A DNA stretch of 64,000 nucleotides from Diplodia intermedia (Eukaryota > Ascomycota > Dothideomycetes > Botryosphaeriales > Botryosphaeriaceae). Position numbers and translations under genes: made by a program. Every line of letters starts with the position of its first letter. Positions within the stretch are counted from its first letter, which is position 1. A model generated the notes under the pieces. The model made no database searches, was not told where the DNA came from, and saw only the letters and a program-made list of their open reading frames with translations. The stretch is from contig JAKEKT010000001.1 in assembly GCA_021495925.1 (NCBI GenBank), positions 1,302,001 to 1,366,000 of the forward strand, read 5' to 3'. Positions 51,506-61,415 of the stretch are shown here, piece after piece.

Positions 51506-54500
51506 GGTCGAAAGTCGTTTGTTTTATGCGATGCTCGGAACGGCGTCGGTGCCACTTCTGAAATCTTGTACCTGCAAGATCTCGATGGTGCGTTGAAAGC
51601 GTGAAGTGATTGCGCTGGAAGAAATGAAGATAGGAATCCACGAGCGAAGTAGAAATGTTTAAGTAGGTCGAGTCCGGCACGACTTAGTAGAATAGGACAA
51701 TAGGAAAGCTGAACAAGACCATTGTCAGAATTAAGCAGCCATTGTTGCGGCTCTGTGAAAGGGTCGCGGGTGAGGTCGAGCAAAGGCTAGAGGCACAAAC
51801 AATGGGCACGACGGCACGGCTTAAGAGGGAACAAAGGCAGACCGCCCCAACAAACGGCATGTGGCTGGAACAGCAGCGAGTAACGCACGACAGCCAATGG
51901 ATCGAGGCAGCGGGCCAACCGCGAAACCGCAACCGAGATCTGAGAAGGCTTCTTTGTTCTCCACACAAGGTGAGACAGCCGCAGTAGGGCTGGCCGGGAC
52001 TCGCATGCAGGGCCGGCGCGCGGTTGGCTCACAACGGCCACGCGCGCGCTCTGGCAAGTTGGCTAGGGAGCACAGAGAAAGCTTGGGCGGCGCACAGGAT
52101 CCCCCCGGATCGCCAGCCTGCGAAAATCATGGTGGTGAGCACGGTGGTGGATCGCCGTTGGCTGCACGACATGCGCAGAGGACACAAGCGTGCTTCGAAT
52201 GTGCCGTTTCTCGGCGAAGCGAAGGCTGGCCCACCGCCGTGTTTGCTCGAGAAGCAGCGCGGCGTCGGCGGCGAGTGGCTGTCGGCGCTCGCACAGCGCA
52301 CGCGGCAAGTGGGTCGCGGACTCGGCAAGCCTGGAGCCTCCGGGTCTCGTGTGTCAGGTCCGTGAGAGAGACCGGGCGTGCATGGGGGATGGGATTTCTG
52401 GATGCCGTGGGGAGGCCAGCGCTTCGCGGTTTCAGCCGGGCGGCGCGGGCGCGCGCTCGATTGGCTGTCGGCTGCCGAAACGCCGCGGGCGGTCAGGACG
52501 ACTGTTCATCTGTCTCCAACTCTTCTCTCCCCCTCCGCAGCCCGTCAAACCTGCCGTGCGCCAGCGGCCACCGCCCTGCTCTTTAGCCAGTTCTGACCCT
52601 GCTCCCGTCGTCGCGGATCGGCGGGCACTGCGACCGACCGTGCTTCACGCGGAGCTCTCCTCCTCGAAACGTTATCGTCACCGGCGCCGATCCCGCGGCC
52701 TGAGGCCTCGACGGTTTGCGCAATTCCTTCGCGTCGACTCGCCCATCTCATGATGCTTCGCGAGCCTGTCCGACGTTGCGCAAGCGTCACGCCCCGGCAC
52801 GGTCCGCCTCAATACAGACGGTAATATGCCTACGCGCCAGTGCCAGCGCCAGCATCCCCGGGGCGATCGTGTCACGCGAGACATGCTCACTCAATGTGCG
52901 ACTGCTTTTGAGTTGCGAGCCGCCAGATGCCTGGGCCGTTCTCGAAAATATACATATCTCCCGTGTCCCAACCTCCGGGTGAGCGCCTACGGAGATGAAA
53001 GTCCCCACTAACGGTTTTCCGTGATGCTCTCCGATCCTGATGTAGGAGAAAGATCCGGATCCGCGAAGCGCTGGTACGACCTATAATCGCACACTCCTGG
53101 GATGCTGCAGGAGAGCTTTCGAGATGCCCCAAGTCGGTCCGCGAAGCCTACCCGCACCCGTTGCGCCCCAGCCGCGTTTTTGTACGCCGGCCACGACTGC
53201 ATCCGCCGGGAAACACCACGCGCCGTGTTGGCCTATCATCGCTCGAAACGACCCGCTTCGGGCACAAATGCCGCGATACTTCCAAGCACTCGTGCACGAC
53301 CAAAACTCTTGGTGTCTGGTTGCAAAACACGAGCTACCTTGGCGGATCTACCGTCGAGCATTTGTATGGCCGCTACTGTCGAGAGGTGCTGCTGGCCACT
53401 GCTACACCGAGACACGTGTTCACCGCCCCGCTAGCTTCGGCCTTTGTCAGCTTGGCCTTTGCAGCCAAGTGTGGTGGCTTGGACATACGACATCTGCCTT
53501 CCAGTGCGCCTCATCTCGCCGTCTCGCCATCATCATGTCCTTTCACTTGGCGCCTTACCTGGAACGAAAATATTGCTTCCGTGTCGAGAACATCCTGAGT
53601 TGCCAAAGCCACAGTAGACACGCGTCAACAAACGCTTAGAGCTTGCAATGCCCAGAATCCACGCTGCCTGTTCTCACTCCACAAAGTTGGGTTCCACTCG
53701 CTTGCGCTGATGCGAGGCATGGAAGAAGCCCCTTACTACCACTATACTCGGCTCGAATGGTGCTGATCTTCCATCTCCATGGTCAAGTGGTCGTTCTGAA
53801 ACCTGCGTCCATCTTAATTCAGTTTGTGCTGCAATTGCTGCACAAGATATAGCGCCTTGTAAGAACCGCACCGTTACTTCAATACCTCGTACACTCTGAG
53901 CAAACTTTCTGTCCCCTACGAGGAGCTATCATTGCTTTCCCGTGTCCTGAATTAATTTTCTACTTGAATCTTTTGATCGCCACTTTTTGCCATTCACCCT
54001 CAAGCTATGGGCAACTCGATCCTTGCCATGGCGCCACTTCTCGACCGGTGAACTGGTGGTCAGCGTTTTATGCTTGTTCCTCAAACGTGAATGAACCGAC
54101 TTGTGTCAGCAAGGGCACATTCGGCCCATTGTCCATTGGGATGTCTTCATATGACATTCTTATAATCCATCGCTGCCCTGATGTCCACTATCGGAATTGA
54201 ACTTGATACCCATCAACAGCAAAGCTCCTCTACCAAAGAATCGGGCAATGTGATTCATGGCACGCCTACGCCGCCTCCGATGTTCGCCAGTTCAGGAAAC
54301 AGCCCCGTATGTGGTATTCAATCCCCGTTGGGATGAGTCGTCGGAGGACTTGAAGCGCGAACCTACGGGCCAGTCACTGGCGATGCATGTTAGCAGTAGG
54401 TGTTCTGAGCCAACCGTTCTCTCTGCCGATTCTTCGTTGACCAAGGCAGCCACGTCCGTCGCATCCGGTGAACAAATACTTCGGCCGCCGATTAGAGAAC

Positions 54501-54933
54501 CTCGCCGATCCTCACGAGCTCGGTTCTGCGTCCTGATGCGCCATGCCGTATCCTCTTTTATGCACCCACGGTACCGGAAGTTGCGCAGCTGAGCTGGATT
54601 TTCCGTGGAGCCTGGCCAAATGAGCTCCTGCCGTCTTCGGTGGTACAAAGATCCACGGCAAAGAAGTTGATCTGGGGTTCTTGCACATCGTTTGGCCTTC
54701 ACAGAGTTCGTGGTTGGACGCTGGCCAAGTCTTGGTGCTGGGAAGTCTTTTCCATCTTGGATGCTTACGCTCATTTGTATTGGGACAGACGATGAACATG
54801 ACATGTTGATGTTACTTGTAATAGTAAGAATGATCTGCCGAATCGGCCCAAACGCCACAGAAACAGCGTGTGCTATCTGCTTTCTTTATTTGCATTTGTG
54901 TAGATCTTTCCCTTGCTCCCCCACAGTTCCCAC
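51506..54933. other. Gene-poor region, 3.4 kb
   Basis: Between the secreted-protein start and the ToxD-like stop. 51.5-52.8 kb is GC-rich and presumably includes the secreted-protein promoter. 52.8-54.9 kb has mixed composition with short frames on both strands. The only hint of coding is at 54181-54592. No palindromic element, tRNA or transposase seen. Confidence 0.45.
54181..54592 (+). other. Possible coding fragment or relic
   Basis: An ATG at 54181 opens about 42 codons of protein-like, Ser/Thr/Pro-rich sequence (THQQQSSSTKES, GTPTPPPMFASSGNSP), followed directly by a GTATGT donor-like site. About 90 bp on, after AG sites, a second open stretch includes EPTVLSADSSLTKAATS and EPRRSSRARF and stops near 54592. 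The phases do not match with the obvious splice sites. Either a splice site is misjudged or this is a decayed gene. No family recognised. Confidence 0.15.
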
Positions 54934-56231
54934 TTACGCTTTCCCGGCCCCCTCCGTATCCGCGATCCTGAAGACGTACTTCACCGCACTCGCCTTGCCA
55001 TCCCTCAGATTCTCCATCGCCGTCTGCACGCCACCCAGGCCTCCCGGCACCACCTCCTGCGGCTGGGGCTTCAGCCACCCCGCCTCCAGACCCCTCGCAA
55101 ACAGCCTGAACCACACGAACCCGAAATCCTTCGCATCGTCGTGCACGGCGCCGACGTTCGTAATCGTCTGCACGACATGTGCGGCCAAGCCGTCATACCG
55201 CTTGCCGGGCAGCACCAGCGTGATCCTGCCGCCGGGCGCCAGCACCTCGCCGAGCTGGACGTAGCTGCCGTGGTCGGACACGGCGTCGTACGCGTGCAGC
55301 AGCCGCGCGCCGGGGGGCAGCGCCGCCCTGATGCCCGCGACGACGGCGTCGCCGCCCCGCCGGTAGTCGACGACGGTGTCGCCCCTGGAGCGGTCGATCA
55401 GGGCCTCGACGTGCGCGGCGCCCCGGCCGGCGACGCAGACGAGCGGGTGGATGTTGGAGCGCGAGGCGAGCTGGACCGCGTACGAGCCCACGGCTGATGC
55501 GGCGCCGTAGATGACGAGCGGGGTGGGGGTGCTGGGGGGAGTCGGTTGCTGCCAGGGCTCGGGGAGGCCGAGGCGCAGGTAGAGGCCGACTGCTGCCGTC
55601 ATCGCGGCGAGCGGGATGGCGGCGGCCTCTGTTGACGGGACATGTTAGCGGCGTCGCCGTTCGGAGTGGTGGTGTTTACGGGGTGTTTTGCCGGATGTGG
55701 AAATGGTTTGCTGTTCCTACTGCTTACCCTCGAAAGTTGTGTCCTTGGGAACGTGGAAAGTCGTGTGTGCCCAGGCGATTGCGTACTCGGCGTAACTGCC
55801 GTGCGGCTGCAGCATCTCGTGGAAGGCGGCCACACGGTCGCCGGGTTTGAATTCCGTCACGTTGGCGCCGACCTTCTCGACGATGCCCGCGATGTCATCG
55901 CCTTCGTTGCGGGGCTGCTTCGTCCAGTTAGGCAGCTTCCTGTCATAAACGTCAGACAATGTTTGTTCTTTGGTAGCCTGGGGGATCGATGGGGTAATGA
56001 AGACGAGGGCGGGAGAAGCATGGGGCTGCTGGTGGAAGTAGTTGCCGCACCAATGGCCATCCCAGCTTGCTCGCGGGCTTCTTTTCCGCCCTTTCTCCTT
56101 TGCACCTACCAATCCTTGGGGTTGCTTCCAGAGACGACAACTTTGATGAGGACCTGGTCATCATTGGGGGTCGGGATGGGAGAGTCGACAATTTCGACCT
56201 TGACTCCGGGGTGGACAAAAGCTTCCTTCAT
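54934..56231 (-). CDS. Zinc-type medium-chain dehydrogenase/enoyl reductase, ToxD-like
   Basis: Exons on the minus strand: 56231-56110, 55939-55728, 55628-54934; 342 aa. Introns (170 and 99 bp) keep frame, rebuilding NPKDWKLPNW and TTFEEAAAIPLAAMT. This is an NAD(P)H-dependent MDR oxidoreductase of the ToxD/trans-enoyl reductase group. The N-terminal GroES-like domain has VLIKVVVSGSNPKDW and GDDIAGIVEKVGANV...FKPGDRVA. The Rossmann part has LVIYGAASAVGSYAVQLA, where the usual GxGxxG is GAASAVG, and ends with a family-typical DGKASAVKYVFRI. Catalytic zinc ligands of alcohol dehydrogenases are absent, as expected for the quinone/enoyl-reductase branch. Relatives often sit in polyketide clusters, but no PKS or NRPS lies in this window, so it is an orphan here. 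Substrate unknown. Confidence 0.9.
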
Positions 56232-56738
56232 GATGGATTGATTCTGGCAGCAAACGACCGATATTCGTGCACCACAGAGCTGCCAATTGGGCGGCCATAT
56301 ATCACCCAGACGATTAATAATAGTGCGGTGGGGTTCGAGAGCAGTAGAACTCGGCACGCGGTAGTTGCGTCATCCGAGCGGATATAAAGCGGGTTTACGC
56401 CCGTTGCCTCGTTCCATACCGCTCCAGTCTCCGCACCGTCATCCCCCGCTGGCATTGATACCCCGTCCGAACAAGTGCATGTGTTGGAAGAGCTATGGCG
56501 CCAGAGTGACGTGGGACCCTGTTGATGTCTTGACGTTTCCCAACACGGCATCTCTGATATCAATAAGCGAGAATACGGGACCTGCTACATGTGCACTAAA
56601 CAACGTGCAGTTTCGTTGATTGTATCATAGCCGAACCTGGCGGACAAAAAACGTTGAACAACGCACTTAGCATGAACAAGAACCAAAAACAAGAACCGAG
56701 ACAGGGTGTCGCTGCGAGCGCACAGCCAATTCACCATC
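56232..56738. other. Intergenic, upstream of ToxD-like gene
   Basis: Spacer of about 500 bp between two minus-strand genes, holding the ToxD-like promoter. No coding frame, RNA or repeat supported. Confidence 0.4.
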
Positions 56739-59085
56739 TCAAGCCACTCCAGGATGGCCCGGACCTTTGATATCAACTTCGACGATGAGGTCGCCTCTCT
56801 TGGACGGATCACTCGATCTTGGAAGACCGAAGTCAGCGAAGGTTGTCGTCCACATGTCGGTCGTGTTCCTTGGGCCTTTGACCTTGAGCACACGACCACA
56901 TATCGTTCTGACTTCCTTGCGCCATCCCACAATGGATTCTGCTAGGGATATTTCTATCGTGGTGTGCAAATGCGAGCCGTGACGTTGGAACAGAGCATGC
57001 GGTTTCTGGATATTGAACATGTTAGCGAGGCGTTCGGGGAGATTGTCGGCATCTACTCACGTCTTTGACAATAAACCATACGTCTTGAGGCACACCATCG
57101 GGTCCCTGGTTTCCCACGCCTGAGTACTTGATCTTACTCCCAGTATTGAGACCCTTCTTGATCGGAACGCTAAGCTCCTTGACCTCCATCCTGGTGCTAT
57201 TGGTCCGCGGGTCAAATATCTCTCTGTTGATAGTGACTCTGCGCTGCGTACCGTTGAACACCTCTTCCAGAGATACTTCAATTGGATGCCGAACGATGTC
57301 CGCCGGCCTCGGGCTTGACAATGGGGAATGCGATTTTGAGATTGATGGTCGTGAGCGCGTCGGCGTCCGTTCACCCGACAAAGGTGACATCTCCCTCGGG
57401 CTGGCTGCAATATATTCACTCCACCTCCCGGTCCGGCTTCCCGGAATCTCGGCACCAGCAACACCTTCTGTTGGCCTTGGATGTAGGTAGGGGTCGAGCG
57501 CAGGACTACCTCTGTAATGGCCATTCGAGCCTCCGAAGATGGCGGAATCTCTGCGACCTGGAGAGGACATGCCAGCACTTCCGCCTATTGCGCTTCTACC
57601 ATTCCCTCCGCCTGACGTGTATGACGAGTCACGACGAAATGCGTTGTGTAGGGGCGGCGTGGGTCGAACTTCGATGCGGCGCTGGACTGTGCTAGCGCTG
57701 TATAGCTTGCCGTTGGGCATGACAAAGTAAGTCACCTGCTTGAAGCTATCGCGAGGAAGGCGCCAGCATTCGGCTAGAATCTCGTCTTCTTCCTCTTGGG
57801 TGAAGCCTGAGCAGAATTCACGGCTGGTCGGCTGAAGTCAGTATGTACGTAACGAAAAGCGTTTTAGATATACTCACAATTTCTGCAGCTCCTCTCGTCT
57901 TTTCTGCTCGGCTTCCCAGGTCCGTTTTTCTTCCTCGAGCATCTCGGCTTCCTCTTTTAGTTTTCGGATCTCGTCTTGGATGGTATCCTTTTTCTCTTGC
58001 ATAGTAAGCTTCTCTTCTTGCATCAATTGCAGTTCCGTGTCGACTTTCCGTGGCTTCCTCAGGGGGTCAGCCAGAGGATCATAATCCGATGTGTTATATT
58101 GGCCCCGCTCATGTAAATTGTCCAGAGGCTCGACCGATGTTGAGAGCGAATCCCCATCCAGCCCAGGGACAGAGCTGCGGGAGGACAACGAGATAGGGGT
58201 TGGCGGCGGGAGTACATCATCTTCGCCTTCGACATAGTCTTCTACCGTAGGCTGGTGGTATCGAGTCTTCTTCAGGCGCTGAGGCTCATCGTCAACGAAG
58301 CTATCAGCAGAAGGAGATGGAGATGTTCCCATTGGGGAGTCTGGAAGCTCGATAACTCCATTATCATCCGAGTCAGCATCTCCATCATCGAACTCCAGCA
58401 CGTCTCGCCCAACGAGGGCAGGCTGTTCAAGTTCGTCGGCTAGGGCGTCCCAGTCGACAATTTTGGTGAGAATGAAGGGCCGTCTTCGTTTAGAAAGGAT
58501 GTCCTCGACCAATGTGTAAAGCTGGGCCTTCATTGTCTCCAAAGCTGCTGTGGTGGCTTGGTCATGGAAATCCTGGAAGGAGTTCCTGCGGTCACAAATC
58601 TTCTTGCGCAACTCTGACACTTCCCCATCCAAGGATTTGACGGATGCATGCCTCCTCTGCGACGAGAGACCATCGAGAAACTCTCCAACTTCACGGAGGT
58701 CTTCAACACATTCTTCAAGCAGCTCACGAAGCTCGACTTCGGTATGGTGGTCGCAACGCTTGAGGAAAGCTTTCGAGTCGGCCAGCTCCTTCTCGAGGCT
58801 GACAAGGCCGTAGAACAGGTCGCGGACTATACGAAGGCTTTTAGTACAGCGTTTGGCAACCAATCAAACATGCCCCAAGACATGAAGAACTCACGCTCAG
58901 CCCATATTTCCTTGAAACGCGGGCCCGCACTATCGCCTATCAACGCGTGGTCAGCCGGAGTTGTCTTCGGCCGCTGGAGACTGGTGGGGCGTTTGCAGCT
59001 TACAAGTCTGCGACTGCTTCCATGCCAAATCACAAACACCCTTCAGATGGCCGACAACCTCACTGGACTCATGAAACGCCGCCAT
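56739..59085 (-). CDS. STAND-type N-terminal domain fused to DnaJ C-terminal domain (no J domain)
   Basis: Exons on the minus strand: 59085-59004, 58936-58895, 58826-57878, 57823-57061, 57005-56739; 700 aa. All joins use consensus borders and keep phase. Residues 1-130 form a helical region (SEVVGHLKGVCDLAWKQSQ, PRFKEIWAELRDLFYGL, SLEKELADSKAFLKRC, ELLEECVEDLREVGEFLDGL). It resembles the N-terminal domain of fungal NLR/STAND proteins, but no NACHT or NB-ARC follows. Next come acidic linkers, a coiled coil at about 300-352 (EEKLTMQEKKDTIQDEIRKL) and EEEDEILAECWRLP. Residues about 538-695 are a class II DnaJ substrate-binding domain: EVSLEEVFNGTQRRVTI, PIKKGLNTGSKIKYSGVGN, PHALFQRHGSHLHTTIEISL and GLPRSSDPSKRGDLIV. 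No HPD-containing J domain is present, so it could bind clients but not stimulate Hsp70 in the normal way. Exons 1-2 are the least certain. Confidence 0.8.
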
Positions 59086-60208
59086 CGAGCGGAGAGACGA
59101 CGTATGAGCGGAGGCCAAAGTGAGGCTACCACTTAGCGGGGATCAAGGCAGCCTTTGGTTTTAAAGGGCTCAGCCTTGCGAGGCTGTCGGTTACAGCCGC
59201 CCAACCGGCTTTATGCTGATTCGCATGGTCATGCACCATGGTGAGCCCAGTGCTGCCTGGCGCAAGGCTGAAAGAGGCGGTTGTCGACGGGCTTGCATCC
59301 ATGAAGAAAAAGAAAAATAGGCGCCGTAGTCGCCCGTTCGACTAGTCAGCCCATATTGGCCCCCAGGTACGCATAACATGGGAGGCACGTTGCTTTTCGG
59401 CACAATTGATTGATGCTGAAACAAGGTCAGTGTTCCGCAATCTATTGTTTGCATACATCACAGGCAGCACAAACGAGTGCAGCGCGGCTAAGTACATGCC
59501 TCTAAGCCGTGCAGTTGCATTGGCGTGTATTAGACCGAACAGGCAGCAGCAGGTAGTCACGTTCCACCCGAACGTACCCGGTCTTTTCGTCTTGCGCCAT
59601 AGCCAAGCTCATTCCATGCACTCAGCTTTGCGGATAGGAAGCTCACAGGACAATCTGGAGCTATCGCACTTGTCACCATCGAGCACATCGCTGGTGTCTG
59701 ATCGCTCAGATTTCTCGGTGGAGAAGAGGCAAGGGCGAAGACAGCCTCGACGTACATTATGAATACGCATGAGCGCAGAGGCAATGACCTTGCGGTGGGA
59801 CAAGCTCATAAAACCGAGGTTGGCTGTCTTGTGTTAGAATCCCGGGCATTCTTAATACTTGGCATCTGAGCTGCAAAGCCCACTGCTGACTCCCAGAAAA
59901 TGATTGCTGCAATTGGCCGTAAGAGGACCAGCTGAAAGAGTTATGACCACCTGAAACACCATTTTTGACAACAAGAGGTATCGTAAAATTGCCGCGAGAG
60001 TCGGAGCGCAAGCGCAAAACCTTTGGGAGATTTCTTTTTTATTCGTGCAACCAGTCCGATCGTTACCTCCCATTGAGCGACGAACCGGTGTCAGGCACAA
60101 TGTTCTTGCGCCAAAAAGCCGTAGAAGCCCATCCCGGTTTTTGAATACGCAACCGCTGACTCCGACCGCTAATGTATAGTTCCCCCCTCAACCCTTGAAG
60201 CTGCCCAT
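59086..60208. other. Intergenic, upstream of STAND-N/DnaJ-C gene
   Basis: Holds the promoter of that gene and the 3' flank of eL34. Short frames on both strands show no domain. Somewhat AT-rich from 59.8 to 60.1 kb. No tRNA or palindromic element found. Confidence 0.4.
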
Positions 60209-60938
60209 CTAGCGCTTCTTCTGCTGGGACTCCTTGAGGACCTTCTTCACGATCTTCTGCTCCTCGATGAGGAAAGCACGGACAACACGGTCCTTGACGC
60301 AGTTGGCGCACCGCGAGCCACCGTAGGCACGCTGGACGGTCTTCTTGGGGCGAGAGATGGTGGCGTACTCGTGGGGGCGGAGAGCAGGGACCTATTTCGA
60401 CAAGATTAGTGTCCGCGCCAAATAGTTTGATTTCAGACACTGGTTCCGGGCGATCCTATGCGTTGAGGTGGGAGATGCCATTCCCGCCGCAAACAGACTG
60501 GACGGCTTGCAAAATATATCCGTCGTCATCCCATCGCAAACCTCCACTATCCGTCTCTTGCATCAAATCGCCCGGAGTTTCCAGCGTGCAGGCAGGGATG
60601 GGCGATCCACTTACACCCGCGAGCTTGATGCCGCAGTCACCGCACTTGGGAGCAGTGCCCTTCTTCTTGAGGTGAAGGTAACGGAGCTGACCACCGGGGG
60701 TCTTGACAACGCGGACCTTGTTGGACCGGGTGTTGTAGCTGCATCAATTCGGTCAGTCGCGGTCGTTCGAACGGGGTGGTAGGGCGAGGCGAGGAATTTT
60801 CGGCCGCGACGGACGTGGGGATGACTTACGGGGTGCGGCGGCGCTGCAAGCAGAAAAATTGTCAGCATAACATCCAGGCAAAATGCAAAGTCGAACGCGG
60901 AGGGGTGCACATACGTAGGTCAGACGGTTGGACGGCAT
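60209..60938 (-). CDS. RPL34: Cytosolic 60S ribosomal protein eL34
   Basis: Exons on the minus strand: 60938-60915 (24 nt), 60843-60830 (14 nt), 60738-60615, 60391-60209; 114 aa. Joining them gives MPSNRLTYRRRTPYNTRSNK, the canonical eL34 start. It continues with VRVVKTPGGQLRYLHLKKK, the first zinc-ribbon pair KCGDCGIKL, RPHEYATISRPKKTVQRAYGG, the second pair RCANCVKDR and a basic end (KKVLKESQQKKR). Length matches the family. Intron 3 is 223 bp, long for this genome, and the second exon is a 14-nt microexon. Introns crowded at the 5' end are usual in fungal ribosomal protein genes. It is divergent from PRP8, with 477 bp between the starts. Confidence 0.96.
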
Positions 60939-61415
60939 CTTGTCGGTATTTGCGGGCTGTGATGCGCGGGGGTGTCGTTAGTCGTCGTTGTCGCGGTGTG
61001 CCGGCTGTCGCGGTGGTTTTCCACAAGCCCAGGAAGCTGCGTGCGAGCCTCGCCTAGTTTTTCCGACGCCGGTGCCAAGTCTTCAGCTGGGCCGTGCACG
61101 CATCATCGGCGGAAAATCTCCAAGTCGCAGCGAGCGCAGCTACACGCCCACGCCACCCCAGACGCGTCGCCGCTTCTCAATCCAACTCCCATCACTGGCG
61201 TGTGAGGGTCGCGCGCAGCCTTCGACACACGTGCATCACCGTTCTCCCGGCCCAATTACGCGCTATTTGAGGACCGCGTCTGTGGTGTCGACAGCCGCCT
61301 CGGGCGACCGAGCTTGGGGTGCCTACCACGCACCTCCACACCCGCCGTCGAGCTCCGCAATCCCGCCTTTGATTTTATCTAGCGCACCACTGCGCGCATT
61401 GAACTCGCCATCGTC
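60939..61415. promoter_or_regulatory. Divergent promoter region, eL34 / PRP8
   Basis: Gap between two divergent start codons of highly expressed core genes, so both promoters must lie here. GC-rich in the middle and C/T-rich near the PRP8 start. No motif can be assigned with confidence. Confidence 0.6.

Noticed and set aside
54292..54858. 188-codon minus-strand open stretch
   Set aside because: Begins with GTG rather than ATG, no domain, overlaps protein-like plus-strand sequence.
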